A stretch of DNA of 64,000 nt from Bifidobacterium erythrocebi (GCF_012932675.1 NZ_JAAIIF010000003.1:1-64000); one strand, 5' to 3'. Counted from the stretch's first letter, positions 1 through 11,400 are shown. Made by a program: numbers and translations. Notes: generated by a model not told the origin, from the letters alone.

Positions 1-40
1 TGGAGCTGACCGGTACTAACGGGGGAAAGGCAATCATACT
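1..40 (+). rRNA. 23S ribosomal RNA, 3' end (partial)
   Basis: The window opens with the conserved 3'-terminal 23S segment (GAGCTGACCGGTACTAA at about 3-19). In other bacteria roughly 20 more nucleotides follow this segment before the mature end, so the end at about 40 is an estimate. The gene begins upstream of the window. A 5S gene follows on the same strand, as expected in a 16S-23S-5S operon. Confidence 0.8.
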
Positions 41-207
41 TTCACCATCCGCTTGGGTGGTGGCCCGTATTGCGTCCTGTTTGGTTGTTCCCTCGGCAGG
101 GAGCGTCCGATCTGCGTCACAAGACGAAATGTTTTCGCGTCCATTGTCCGGTTCCCGGACCGTCACGGTCCGATCCCCCCGAACCGTGTTCGGGGACGGT
201 CGAAAAG
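41..207 (+). other. 23S-5S spacer with processing-type hairpins
   Basis: The spacer contains several short inverted repeats. CACCATCC/GGGTGGTG lies at about 43-62. CGGACCG/CGGTCCG flanks a 3-nt loop near 157-173. CCCCGAAC/GTTCGGGG flanks a 3-nt loop near 177-195. None is followed by a U-run, so they fit precursor-rRNA folding or RNase III processing better than termination. No tRNA gene is seen in the spacer. Confidence 0.5.
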
Positions 208-326
208 GTTTGCGGCGACCATAGCCAAGGTGAGACGCCCGGTCCCATTCCGAACCCGGAAGCTAAGGCCTTGCACGGCGATGGTACTGCACCTGAGAGG
301 GTGTGGGAGAGTAGCGCGTCGCCGCT
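208..326 (+). rRNA. 5S ribosomal RNA
   Basis: About 119 nt with classic 5S features: a 5' segment ending TGCGGCGACC that pairs with the 3' segment GTCGCCGC, the conserved loop core CCATTCCGAACCCGGAAG, and GTGGGAGAGTAG near the 3' end. It lies downstream of the 23S end and directly before a strong terminator. Exact ends are approximate by a few bases. Confidence 0.93.
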
Positions 327-335
327 TCATACGTC

Positions 336-383
336 ATGGGGGGTTCCCGTCGAGCACAGGCTCCGGGAACCCCCCATTTTTTA
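336..383 (+). terminator. Rho-independent terminator of the rRNA operon
   Basis: A perfect 14-bp inverted repeat (ATGGGGGGTTCCCG at 336-349 against 364-377) is followed by a T-rich run (ATTTTTTAT). It lies 10 nt after the 5S gene. Confidence 0.92.
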
Positions 384-1097
384 TATTGGACCGCACCCCG
401 ATTGTCGGGCTGAAGCAATTCAGACTCGATGATCGGAGGTGCGGTTCTTTCGTATGCGTGAGGATCGAAGAAGACGCTACGACGACGGATACCGGCGCGA
501 GGCGCTGAAACCCATCAGGAATGGCCCTCCTTATCCCGTTTTTCCTCGCAGTCCCGGTCCTTACGCTCCTTTCCCGTTTCTCATAGGGCGTGGCTCATGC
601 ACGGGAGGGGCCATATACGAAGACGGCAATGAGAGGAAGCAGGAGGCGTCGGAAAGGGACATGGTATGTTCTCCACGGAAAGCCTTGGGGAGGAATTGAA
701 CACGGACGTTTCGAGGGTGCCGTCTATTCCGGGCATCCCATGCCGCAGTTTGTGTGTGAAATGGGGCTCGTGTTGTGCCAAAGGGGTATGTGTCAGAGGG
801 AACTGCGTACGAAGGCGTACGAAGGTCCATGAGGGGCCTTGAGCATGGTAGACGGGAAGATACCAGGAGAGTGGAACAGTGGCGTTCTGAAGGCCATTTT
901 GAGTTGTATAGAGGGGCATGTCTTCGTTGCTGCGCCCGAATCATTAACGGTGGCATAAAACAGCGTTACGCAATTGGATGCCGAAGCTGCTCGCTACGCT
1001 GCGAGGATCCTTGATATTGCTGTGGACAGTAGAAGCGGCATCGGTGCCGGGGCGGGAAACGACAGTATCGGCGAATACTTGAACTCGTTACGTATGC
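384..1097. other. Long region without a convincing gene
   Basis: About 700 nt between the rRNA terminator and the bioY terminator. Open frames exist on both strands, but they are overlapping, rich in Arg, Gly and Cys, show no recognisable family, and lack good ribosome-binding sites. No tRNA or CRISPR-like repeats were seen. It may be spacer or decayed sequence. Confidence 0.6.
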
Positions 1098-1127
1098 AAA
1101 AGGCCGCCCAGGTGTTTCTGGACGGCC
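1098..1127 (-). terminator. Terminator of bioY
   Basis: A 10-bp stem (1102-1111 with 1118-1127) has one C/T position that forms a G-U wobble on the minus strand. It is followed on that strand by TTTT (1098-1101). It lies 25 nt past the bioY stop codon. Confidence 0.75.
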
Positions 1128-1151
1128 CGAATGGAATCAGAACGAAGAAGA

Positions 1152-1748
1152 TCAGCGGTCGAGACGCGTCAGTCCTGTTGCGGCCAAGGAAGCGATGCAG
1201 ACCTTGATGATGTCTCCGATGACGAAGCCCATGGAGGCGATGGCGACCACCTTGATGGAGAGGCCGGTAAGCGCGGACTGGACGATGAATCCAAGCGCGT
1301 AATCAAGCACGATGCAGCCGGCGAACGCGGCGAACAGGTACCGTGTGACGGTCATCAGCGTGCGCAGAGGGGTGCTGGTATCGGCCTTGCCCTTCAGCGC
1401 TGCGGTCAGCATGGCCGCGGGAAGAAAACCGATGAGGAAGCCTGCGCTCGGTCCGACCAGTGCCATGGTGGAGGCGCCACCGGCGAACACCGGCAGGCCG
1501 ATCGCACCGGCGGCAAGATACATGGCGATCGCAGCCCCTGCCTGACGCCAGGTGAGCATCAGACCGGCGAGCATCACCACGAAGGTCTGCAGAGTGATCG
1601 GAACCGGGGTGCCAGGAATCGGAATGCTGCCCGCCGCACTGGCCGCCCAAAGCAGCACGGCGAACATCGCCGGCTTGGCCACGGTGCCGATCCGGCCGCG
1701 GGACAAGGCGGCGCAGCGTGCGGAAATCAAAGCAAAGGTATTACGCAT
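1152..1748 (-). CDS. bioY: Biotin transporter BioY
   Basis: A 198-aa polytopic membrane protein of the BioY family, the substrate-binding S component of biotin ECF transporters; some BioY proteins work alone. Visible features are a hydrophobic segment after the N-terminus, the family-typical IPIPGTPVPITLQTF stretch, the following GLMLTWRQAGAAIAMYLAAG segment, GLPVFAGG, and a GPSAGFLIGF segment. The ATG at 1748 was chosen because AGAAAGG lies 6 nt upstream; an earlier ATG at 1790 lacks this site. It is divergent from the biotin-dependent carboxylase genes, and birA lies 14 kb away, so biotin supply sits next to its consumer. No EcfA or EcfT genes are adjacent; they may be encoded elsewhere. 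Confidence 0.93.
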   Translation of the reverse strand: MRNTFALISARCAALSRGRIGTVAKPAMFAVLLWAASAAGSIPIPGTPVPITLQTFVVMLAGLMLTWRQAGAAIAMYLAAGAIGLPVFAGGASTMALVGPSAGFLIGFLPAAMLTAALKGKADTSTPLRTLMTVTRYLFAAFAGCIVLDYALGFIVQSALTGLSIKVVAIASMGFVIGDIIKVCIASLAATGLTRLDR

Positions 1749-1876
1749 GAGATGCCTTTCTAGGCGTGACAAATGAAGGGAATATGTCAATTCCGAGTAC
1801 AGGATACGGCTGTTTACCTACGGTGACGTTTGTAAATCCTCACAAAAGGTTCGTATCGATTTTGTGTTGCGCAAGA

Positions 1877-1905
1877 TTGTTTTGCCGTGCATACGGGCGT
1901 AAATA
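1877..1905 (+). promoter_or_regulatory. Probable leaderless promoter of the carboxylase genes
   Basis: TTGTTT (1877-1882), a 17-bp spacer and TAAATA (1900-1905) form a good sigma-70-type promoter. The ATG follows only 9 nt after the -10 hexamer, so transcription should begin at or next to the start codon. No Shine-Dalgarno sequence is present before the ATG, which agrees with a leaderless mRNA. Confidence 0.6.
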
Positions 1906-1914
1906 ATTAACACT

Positions 1915-3762
1915 ATGGCGTCAAATGTCAAAAAATTACTGATTGCAAACCGTGGCGAGATCGCCCTGCGCGTGGTACGTACCGCACGTGAGATGGGCAT
2001 AGCCACTGTTGCCGTATATTCCGAGCAGGATCGCGAATCGCAGTATGTCGACCTCGCCGACGAGGCGTTCCTGCTGAGCGGCGATACGTACAAAGATACC
2101 TACCTCAATGAGGACGTGCTGATCGATATCCTTCGCCGCACCGGCGCGAACGCCGTGCATCCGGGGTACGGTTTCCTCTCCGAGGTGCCGAGCTTCGCAA
2201 GCAAGGTCATCGAAAACGGTGCCATCTGGGTCGGTCCGAGCGCCGACGCCCTGATCGAACTGGGCGACAAGATCAGCGCCCGCCGAGTGGCGGCACGCGC
2301 CAAGGTTCCGCCCGTTCCCGGCCTGTCCGAACCGGTGAGCAGCATCCGCAAGCTGCTGGACTTCGCGCACACCTACGGCTATCCGATCATGATGAAGCGC
2401 ACCGATGGCGGCGGCGGACACGGCATCACCGTCGTGAACGACGACGAGGAGCTCCGCAGGTTCTTCGCCAGCCATGATTCCCTGCAGGGCGGCGATCTCA
2501 ACGCGTACTTCATCGAGAAGTTCGTGCGTGCCGCACGTCACGTCGAAACGCAGTGCGGACGCGACTCGCACGGCAACTTCACCGTGTACTCCACCCGCGA
2601 CTGCTCGCTGCAGCGCCGCAACCAGAAGCTCGTGGAGGAGGCCCCGGCGCCGTTCCTGAACGACGACATCATCGACACGCTTGGCGAATACTCCCGCAGG
2701 CTCTTCGAAACCGTGGATTACGTGGGGCTGGGCACCTGCGAGTTCATGGTGACCGAGCAGGGCAAGGTCTACTTCCTTGAGGTCAACCCGCGCCTGCAGG
2801 TCGAGCACACCGTTTCCGAGGAAGTGTGCGGCCTTGACCTGGTGCGCGAACAGCTCGTCATCGCCGATGGCGGCGAACTGACTCCGGCACCTGCGCCGCG
2901 CGGCCACAGCTTCGAGCTGCGCATCACCTCCGAGGACCCGAACACCAACCTGACCCCGGCCGCAGGCACGCTGGAACGCATCGTCTGGCCCACCGGCCCC
3001 GGTGTCCGCGTCGATACCGGCGTGATCGAAGGCGATTCCGTGTCCCCCAAGTTCGATTCGATGATGGGCAAGGTCATCGTCACCGCACAGGATCGCGAAA
3101 CCGCCGTGGCACGTGTGCGCCGAGTGCTTGACGAACTGGTGATCGAAGGCGTGCCCACGCCGATCCCGCTGTTCAAGGAGATCTTCCGCAACGATGACTT
3201 CACCGCGGAACACGGCCATCCGTTCTCCGTGCACACCAAGTGGCTGGAGAGCCATTACCTCAACCGCGAGCCCGCTTCGGCGAAGTCCGGCCAGCCCGCA
3301 TCGGTCAGCGGTGCCGCGAGCGGCGAACCGTCTGATTCCGGCCGTTCCGAAAGCTTCGTCGTCGAGGTGAACAACCGTCGCGTCAAGCTCACCGTCCCGC
3401 TCGACATCGTAGAGAACCTCACCGGCTCGGCACGTGCGCGCGACGCCAAGCGCATCACCCAGCCCCTGCGTGGCGGTGCCCTGCAGCATGCCGGCGAGAA
3501 GAACAAGGGCGATAACGGCGACGCCGCCAAGTCCGGCATCATCGCGTCCCCGATGCAGGCCGTCGTCACCCGCATCAACGTGGCGGAAGGGCAGGAGGTT
3601 GCCAAGGGAGACCTCATCGTCGTGCTCGAATCCATGAAGATGGAGAACTACGTGTACGCGCCGGCGGCCGGCACCGTGAAGAAGATTTTCGTCGGCCCGG
3701 CGAACGGCGTGGAAGCCGGCGACACCTTGGTGACGCTGGACGTGAAGGGAGGCAAGCAGTGA
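1915..3762 (+). CDS. accC: Acetyl-/propionyl-CoA carboxylase alpha subunit (biotin carboxylase + BCCP)
   Basis: A 615-aa subunit that carboxylates its own biotin with ATP and bicarbonate. The N-terminal biotin carboxylase begins KKLLIANRGEIALRVVRTA, carries the glycine-rich GGGGHG loop near residue 166, and has an ATP-grasp core with FLEVNPRLQVEHTVSE. The C-terminal biotinyl domain carries ESMKMEN with the biotin-accepting Lys at about 575. The fusion of BC and BCCP is the actinobacterial acyl-CoA carboxylase layout. The stop overlaps the start of the carboxyltransferase gene. With FAS I downstream, the main job is probably making malonyl-CoA. The symbol is by analogy; accA, pccA and accBC are used for the same gene in other annotations. 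Confidence 0.95.
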   Translation: MASNVKKLLIANRGEIALRVVRTAREMGIATVAVYSEQDRESQYVDLADEAFLLSGDTYKDTYLNEDVLIDILRRTGANAVHPGYGFLSEVPSFASKVIENGAIWVGPSADALIELGDKISARRVAARAKVPPVPGLSEPVSSIRKLLDFAHTYGYPIMMKRTDGGGGHGITVVNDDEELRRFFASHDSLQGGDLNAYFIEKFVRAARHVETQCGRDSHGNFTVYSTRDCSLQRRNQKLVEEAPAPFLNDDIIDTLGEYSRRLFETVDYVGLGTCEFMVTEQGKVYFLEVNPRLQVEHTVSEEVCGLDLVREQLVIADGGELTPAPAPRGHSFELRITSEDPNTNLTPAAGTLERIVWPTGPGVRVDTGVIEGDSVSPKFDSMMGKVIVTAQDRETAVARVRRVLDELVIEGVPTPIPLFKEIFRNDDFTAEHGHPFSVHTKWLESHYLNREPASAKSGQPASVSGAASGEPSDSGRSESFVVEVNNRRVKLTVPLDIVENLTGSARARDAKRITQPLRGGALQHAGEKNKGDNGDAAKSGIIASPMQAVVTRINVAEGQEVAKGDLIVVLESMKMENYVYAPAAGTVKKIFVGPANGVEAGDTLVTLDVKGGKQ

Positions 3763-5345
3763 GCGATATTCTCGAAATCGCAGCCGCCCACGCGCAGACG
3801 AAGCAGCCGTTGCGCCCGGCCGTGGCCAAGGCGGCGGAATTGGCACGCAACGCCGAGGAACGTGCCCGCACCAAGCAGCACGCCAAGCACAAGAACACCG
3901 CACGTGAACGCCTCGATCTGCTGTTCGACACCGGTACCTTCGAGGAGATCGGGCGCTTCCGTGGCGGCGACATCAACGGCGGCAACGCCGGCGCGGCCGT
4001 CATCACCGGCTTCGGCGAGGTCTACGGACGCAAGGTCGCCGTATACGCGCAGGACTTCTCCGTGAAGGGCGGCACGCTGGGCGCGGAGGAAGGCCGCAAG
4101 ATCTGCCATCTGATGGACATGGCGCTGGATCTGAAGATCCCGATCGTCGCCATCGTGGACTCCGGCGGCGCGCGCATCCAGGAAGGCGTGGCCGCGCTGA
4201 ACCAGTACGGCGAGATCTTCCGCCGCACCTGCCGTGCCAGCGGTTTCGTGCCGCAGATCAGCCTGATTCTCGGCCCCTGCGCCGGCGGTGCCGTGTACTG
4301 TCCGGCCCTGACCGACCTCATCATCATGACCCGTGAGAACTCGAACATGTTCGTCACCGGGCCGGATGTGGTGAAGGCCGCCACCGGCGAGACGATCTCC
4401 ATGGATGATCTCGGCGGCGGCGAAGTGCACAGCACCGTGTCCGGGGTGGCGCACTACCTGGCGGACGGCGAATCGGACGCCATCGACTATGCGCGCACCG
4501 TGCTCGCCTACCTGCCGTCCAACGCCGGGCAGAAGCCGCCCGTATACGCGTATGCGCCGACCCGTGCCGAACGCGATGTGGCCAAGCGGCTTGCCGGCAT
4601 CGTGCCGGACAACGACCGCCAGCCCTACGACATGCTCGACGTGATCCGCTGCATCACCGATTACGGCGAGTTCGTGCAGGTGCACGAGCTGTTCGGCGCA
4701 TCGTCGATCGTCGGATTCGCCTGCATGGACGGCAAGCCCGTCGGCATCGTCGCCAACCAGCCGGCCGTGAACGCCGGCATCCTCGATGTGGACGCTTCGG
4801 AAAAGGTGGCGCGTTTCGTGCGGTTGTGCGACGCGTTCAACCTGCCCATCATCACGCTGGTGGACACCCCCGGCTACAAGCCCGGCTCCGACCAGGAGCA
4901 CGCCGGCATCATCCGTCGCGGCGCGAAGGTGATCTACGCCTACGCCAACGCGCAGGTGCCGATGATCACCGTCACCCTGCGCAAGGCGTTCGGCGGCGCG
5001 TACATCGTGATGGGCTCGAAGTCGATCGGCGCGGACATGAACTTCGCGTGGCCCAACTCGCAGATCGCGGTGCTGGGCGCCGCCGGCGCGGTGAACATCA
5101 TCCACCGCCACGACCTGAACAAGGCGAAGGCCGCCGGGCAGGACGTGGAGGCGCTGCGCGCCAAGTACATCGACGAATACGAGAAAAGCACCGTCAACGC
5201 GAACCTGGCCCTCGAACTCGGAGCCATCGACGCGATGATCGATCCGGAACAGACACGCGAATCCATCGTGAGCTCGCTGAAACTGCTCGCCAACAAGACG
5301 CACGTGCGTCGTACGGAAAAGCATCACGGCAACCAACCGCAATGA
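3759..5345 (+). CDS. accD: Acetyl-/propionyl-CoA carboxylase beta subunit (carboxyltransferase)
   Basis: A 528-aa carboxyltransferase that moves the carboxyl group from biotin to acyl-CoA. Both crotonase-like halves are visible: the N half has VDSGGARIQEGV and GPCAGGAVY, and the C half has DTPGYKPGSDQEHAGIIRRG and FGGAYIVMGSKS. The length matches the PccB/AccD5 type rather than the split E. coli AccA/AccD. The start is a GTG overlapping the previous stop (GTGA), with GGGAGG 6 nt upstream, so the two subunits are translationally coupled. FAS begins 93 nt later. Confidence 0.95.
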   Translation: MSDILEIAAAHAQTKQPLRPAVAKAAELARNAEERARTKQHAKHKNTARERLDLLFDTGTFEEIGRFRGGDINGGNAGAAVITGFGEVYGRKVAVYAQDFSVKGGTLGAEEGRKICHLMDMALDLKIPIVAIVDSGGARIQEGVAALNQYGEIFRRTCRASGFVPQISLILGPCAGGAVYCPALTDLIIMTRENSNMFVTGPDVVKAATGETISMDDLGGGEVHSTVSGVAHYLADGESDAIDYARTVLAYLPSNAGQKPPVYAYAPTRAERDVAKRLAGIVPDNDRQPYDMLDVIRCITDYGEFVQVHELFGASSIVGFACMDGKPVGIVANQPAVNAGILDVDASEKVARFVRLCDAFNLPIITLVDTPGYKPGSDQEHAGIIRRGAKVIYAYANAQVPMITVTLRKAFGGAYIVMGSKSIGADMNFAWPNSQIAVLGAAGAVNIIHRHDLNKAKAAGQDVEALRAKYIDEYEKSTVNANLALELGAIDAMIDPEQTRESIVSSLKLLANKTHVRRTEKHHGNQPQ

Positions 5346-5438
5346 CCGGACGGGCACCTGCCGCAGGCCGATCTTCCGCCGCGCGGCAACGCTCCGCACC
5401 ACGACTTGAGAATTTTGGAATACAAGTAAGGAAACACC

Positions 5439-8400
5439 ATGAGCAACCCCTTCTTCCTCAACCGCCTCGCCAGCGAGCCGCATGCGCTCGCCTTCGCAGG
5501 CCAATCCACCCCATGGCCGGTGGCGCTCGCCGATGAGACGGCGAACCCCGTGCTCGATGAGCGTCTGCACGAGCACATGCGCAGCGCGCAGAACCTGCTG
5601 TATCCGGTAAGCGCCGACCTGCTGGCCACCACCGGACGTCCCGTCGACCTGTTCGGCTTCACCCCGAACCCGGCCAAGCTTGGCGCCGCCGCCAACGCCG
5701 CGGCCAGCGTGCCGGGCATCGCGCTTTCCCAGCTGGGTGCGCTGATCGACGCCGAAGAGCTCGGCTACAAGCCAGCCGAAGCCAAGCCGGTGGCCGTGCT
5801 CGGCCACTCCCAGGGCATTCTTGCCGTGCACATGGTGCAGGCCATTCGTGAGGCCGGCAATGTGGAGGCCGCCGCATCGAAGATCGACGAGATCCTTGCC
5901 ATCGCGACGCTGATCGGCGTGGCCGGCACCCGTCAGGCCCGTCAGCTCGGCCTGGCCGCTCGTCATGGGGACGCGACCCCGATGCTGTCCGTCAAGGACA
6001 TCACGCGTGCGCAGGTGGACGCGCTGATCGAACGTGTGGACGGCGCACGCGGCCCGATCGCCGTGGCCGTCACCAATTCCGCCACCCACTACGTGCTGTC
6101 CGGCTACCCGGAGGATCTGGCGGCGTTCGGCGTGGAAGTGGCCAAGGAGCACAAGCATCAGGCCAAGCTGCGCGAGGAGAAGGTGCGCGGCGGCCGTGTG
6201 TTCGACCCGGTGCTCGAATACCTTGATGTGACGCTGCCGTTCCACAGCCCGCTTATGGCCGACGCTGTTTCACAGACTGTTTCATGGGCCGAGGCCTGCG
6301 ATATCGACGCCTCCCACGCCCGCGAGCTCGCCGCCGAAGTGCTGCTCAACCATGTGGATTGGGCTGCGCGTGTGCGTGCGCTGATGAACTCCACCGATCC
6401 GAGCACGCTGTGGGTGCTGGACTTCGGCCCGGGCACCACCGTCGGCAAGCTGTTCTCCACCGTGGCGCAGGGCACCGGCGTCGGCGTGGTGGAAGCCTCC
6501 ACCGTGGCCGATCGCGCCGAGCTCTCCACACTGGAGACCTCGCCGGAACGCACCCAGAACTGGACGCGCTTCGCGCCGAGCATCATCCACACCTCCGCGG
6601 GCGACAAGGTACGCACCGCGTTCACCGAACTCACCGGTAAGGCCCCGGTGCTGCTGGCCGGCATGACGCCGACCACCGTGGAACCGGAGATCGTGGCCGC
6701 GGCCGCCAACGCCGGCTATTGGGCCGAGCTTGCCGGCGGCGGCCAGGTGACCGCCGAGGTGTTCGACCGCCATGTGGCCAAGCTTGAGGAAGAGCTGGAA
6801 GAGGGCCGCACCGTCGAGTTCAACGCCATGTTCATGGACCGCTATCTGTGGAACCTGCAATTCGGCGGCCAGCGCATCGTGCCGAAGAAGCGTGCCAGCG
6901 GCACGCCGATCGACGGCGTGGTCGTCTCCGCAGGCATCCCCGAACTCGACGAGGCCGTCGAACTCATCCACACGCTCAACGCGGACGGCTTCCCGTACGT
7001 GAGCTTCAAGCCGGGCACCGTCGACCAGATCCGTCAGGTCGTGCGCATCGCCAAGGCCGTGGCACCCACCAAGGTGCTCATCGAGGTCGAAGGCGGCTCC
7101 GCCGGCGGCCATCACTCCTGGGAGGCTCTGGACGATCTGCTGCTGAGCACCTACGCCGAAGTGCGCGAACAGCCCAACCTGGTGCTCGTGGCCGGCGGCG
7201 GCATCGGCACGCCGGAACGCGGTGCCGACTACATCACCGGCGAATGGTCGAAGGAATACGGCCGTCCGCTCATGCCCGTCGACGGCGTGCTCATCGGCAC
7301 CGCCGTCATGACCGCCAAGGAAGCCCACACCAGCCCCGAAGTCAAGCAGATGCTGGTGAACACCCCCGGCATCCCCGCCAAGGACCCGAACGCCGATCCG
7401 TTCGCCCCGCTCGGCGAGCAGTGGGTGCCGTCCGGCCAGGCCAAGGGCGGCGTCACCTCCGGCCTGAGCCACCTGCATGCCGACATCTACGAGCTGGAGA
7501 ACGCCTCCGCCCGTTGCGGCCGCCTGCTGGTGCGCGTGATGAAGCACCCGGAGGAGCTGGAAAGCCGCCGCGATGAGATCATCGAGGCGCTCAACGCCAC
7601 CGCCAAGCCGTACTTCGGCGACCTGAAGACCATGACCTACCTTGAGTGGGCCCAGCGCTTCGCCGACCTCGCCTTCCCGTGGGTCGACGAGACCTACGCC
7701 GACCGTTTCCTGCACCTGCTGCAGCGCATCGAAGCCCGTGTGACCAAGCAGGAGAGCGGCGAATTCGAATCGCTGTTCGCCTCCCGCGCCGACGTGGAAT
7801 CCGATCCGAACGCCGCCATCGCCAAGCTGCAGGCCGCCTACCCGCAGGCCGCCGAGCTGAAGGTGACCCCGATGGACGAGGCATGGTTCCCGGTGCTCGT
7901 GCGCGAGTACCCCAAGCCGATGCCGTTCGTACCGGTCATCGACAACGACCTGCTGCGTTGGTGGGGCCAGGATCAGCTGTGGCAGTCCGAGGACTCCCGC
8001 TATTCCGCCGATTCCGTGCGCATCATCCCCGGCCCGATCTCCGTGGCCGGCATCACGACCATCGATGAGCCGGTGGCGGATATTCTCGGCCGTTTCGAGC
8101 AGGCGATGGTCAAGCGCGTCTCCGCCGATTCGCCGGCCGCCGACAAGGCCGCCTTCGCCGAATTGGGTGCCGCCGCATCCGCCGAGGAATTCATTCGCAA
8201 GTCCCCGAACATCTCGTGGGTCGGCCACCTGATGGCGAACCCGGCGTTCGGCACCGCCAACGGCGACGAACACTACGAGATCCGCAAGGTCGGCACCAAG
8301 GGCAGTGTCGAGCAGTACGATCTCGACATCCACCTGGACACCTACTGGGACAACGATCCGGACGGCGGCAAGTCCAAGCACGCCGTGCGTGACATTGTCA

Positions 8401-11400
8401 TTCCGCTGAACGTTGACGGTGCCGAATCCGGCCTGTTCCCGGTAGTGGACCGCGACCGCCTGCCGGAACACGTGTATCGCATGCTCGCCGACACCGCAGG
8501 CATCGGCAACACCGCCATCACCGGTGACAAGCTCACCGCGATGCCGCAGATCGAAGCGGCCGACGACAAGACCGCATACCCGTTCGGCATCGCCCACGCC
8601 AGCTACACGCTGTCCGCCAACCTCGGCTTCGACCATGAGGCCGCCACCGGCGGCGCCCTGCCGAGCGACCTCGTGCCGTCCCGCATCGCGCCGGACGCGC
8701 TCGTCGGACCGGCCTGGCCGGCGATCTACGCAGCACTCGGCTCCGTGTACGTCAACGGATTCCCCGTCATCGAAGGCCTGCTCAACGCCGTGCATCTCGA
8801 CCACCTCATCGAACTTGAGGTGAGCGAGGACGAACTGCTCAAGCACACCGGCGAGACCATCCAGCTCACCAGCTGGGCCGAGGACTACTTCGAATCCGCC
8901 TCCGGCCGCGTCGTCACCATCCACGTGACCCACGCCGCTGCCGACGGCACCGTGCTCGCCAACGAGACCGAACGCTTCGCCATCCGTGGCCGCGCCTACT
9001 CCGACGCACTGCCGCCCGAGGCCCCCGACTACGGCGGCATCACGGCCGACATCGAAAACACGCCGCGCCGCATGCTGCGCCGCGTCACGGTCACCGCGCC
9101 GCACGAGATGACCGCCTTCGCCCGCACCTCCGGCGACTTCAACCCGATCCACACCTCCCACCGTGGTGCCGCCGTCTCCGGCCTGGCCGCTCCGCTGGTC
9201 CACGGCATGTGGCTGTCCGCCACCGCCCAGTACGCCGTGCAGGCGCTCGACGAGAAGGGCGCGCACTACGAGATCGCAGGCTGGACCTACAACATGTACG
9301 GCATGGTGCAGCTCGACGACGAGGTGGAGATCTCCATCGAACGCGTCGGCCGCGTGGCACACGCCGGCATGGTGCTCGAAGTGACCAGCCGCATCGACGG
9401 CAACATCGTCTCCCGCGCCACCGCCATCGTGCGTGCGCCGAAGTCCGCCTTCGTCTACCCGGGTCAGGGCATCCAGAAGCAGGGCATGGTGCTCGACGAA
9501 CGCGCCAAGTCCCCGGCCGCCCGCGACGTGTGGGAACGCGCCGACAAGCTCACCCGTGAGAAGCTCGGATTCTCGATCCTCGCCGTCGTGCGCGACAACC
9601 CGAAGGAACTGACCGCCAACGGCGTGACCTACCGTCACCCGGAAGGCCTGCTCAACCTCACCCAGTTCACCCAGGTGGCGCTCGCCACCGTGGCATTCGC
9701 TCAGACCGCACGTCTGCGCGAGGCCGGCGCCGACATCTGGCCGGCGTACTTCGCGGGCCATTCGCTGGGCGAATACAACGCGCTGAGCTCCTTCGCCGGC
9801 GTGATTCCGCTGGAAACCGTGCTTGAGCTCGTGTTCCACCGCGGTTCCACCATGCATCACCTCATTCCGCGTGATGAGAAGGGCCGTTCCAACTACCGCA
9901 TGGGCGCCCTGCGCCCGAACCAGTTCGGTGTGGGCGACGACGGCGTGCGCGAGTACGTCGAGTCCGTGTCCAAGGCCTCCGGCGAGTTCCTGCAGATCGT
10001 GAACTACAACCTGGCCGGTCAGCAGTACGCCGTCGCCGGCACCATCGCCGGTCTGAAGGCGCTGAAGGCCGATTCCGCCCGCCGCGTCGCCGAATACGGC
10101 GGCAAGCCGGCGTTCATGCTGGTGCCGGGCATCGACGTGCCGTTCCACTCCACGCTGCTGCGCAAGGGCGTGCCGGAGTTCCGCGACAAGCTCGACGCCC
10201 TGCTGCCGCAGTACATCGACTACCGTGGCCGCCTGGTCGGACGCTACATTCCGAACCTGGTCGCGGTGCCGTTCGAGATGACCAAGGAATTCGCCGCCAA
10301 GATCCTTGAAGTGGTGCCTTCCGAGCGCATCAAGGCCGCGTTGGACGATCCGAAGGTGTGGGACTCCTACGCCGAGGACGACCAGAAGCTCGGCCGACTG
10401 CTGCTCACCGAACTGCTGAGCTGGCAGTTCGCCTCCCCGGTGCGCTGGATCGAAACCCAGGCGCTGCTGTTCGGTTCCGCCGAACAGGGCGGCCTCGGCG
10501 TCGAGGAATACGTGGAGGTCGGTCTCGGCAACGCGCCGACGCTGGCCAACCTCGGTGCCAAGACCCTGCGTCTGCCGCAGTTCGCCGGCCGCGACGTGAC
10601 CGTGTACAACGTCGGTCGTGACGAGGGCCGTGTGTACATGACCGATTCCGATTCGCTGGTTCCGGAAGTTGATGACGAGCCGGTCGAGCAGAGCGCTCCG
10701 GCCGCCGCTGCTCCGGTGGCGCAGGCCGCGGCTCCGACCCCGACCGCCCAAGCTTCTGCGGCTCCGGCCGTTCCCGAGGCCCCGGCTGGCGCGCCGTCCG
10801 GTGCCGCCGTCGCGGACATCCCGTTCAAGGCGTCCGACGCCATCGCCATGCTGCTGGCCTACTCCGCCAAGGTACGTCCTGACCAGATCGGCGATTCCGA
10901 CACCACCGACACCCTCACCAACGGCGTCTCCTCTCGCCGTAACCAGCTGCTCATGGACATCAGCTCCGAGCTGGGTGTGGCCTCCGTCGACGGTGCCGCC
11001 GAAGCGACCGTGAGCGCGCTGAGCGTCCTGGTGAACAAGGTCGCCCCGAACTACAAGGCCTTCGGCCCGGTGCTTTCCGACATCGTGCGCGATCGTGTGC
11101 GTGGCCTGTTCGGTGCCGCCGGCGTGAAGCTGGGCCAGATCACCAAGCGCGTGACCGACACCTGGCAGCTCGGCGAAGGCTGGGCCTCCCACGTGGTCGC
11201 CGCTCTGGTGCTCGAAACCCGTGACGGTGCCAGCTCCCGTGGCGGTGACCTTGCGTCGCTGCCCACCGACGCCGCCTCCAACGCCGCTGCCGCGAACGCC
11301 CTGATCGATGCGGCCGTACAGAAGGTCGCCTCCGATAAGGGCGTGGCCGTGGCCATGCCGAGCGCCGGTGGTGCCGCCGGTGGCGCAGTGGTCGATTCCG

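Noticed and set aside
439..1207. Overlapping short frames after the rRNA operon
   Set aside because: No ribosome-binding sites, no recognisable domains and mutual overlap on both strands.
1813..1836. BirA operator before bioY
   Set aside because: Half-sites are in the opposite order to the BirA consensus, and the BirA in this window has no DNA-binding domain.
3648..6245. Long antisense frame over the carboxyltransferase gene
   Set aside because: Same codon-bias artefact; the sense strand encodes clear enzymes with motifs.
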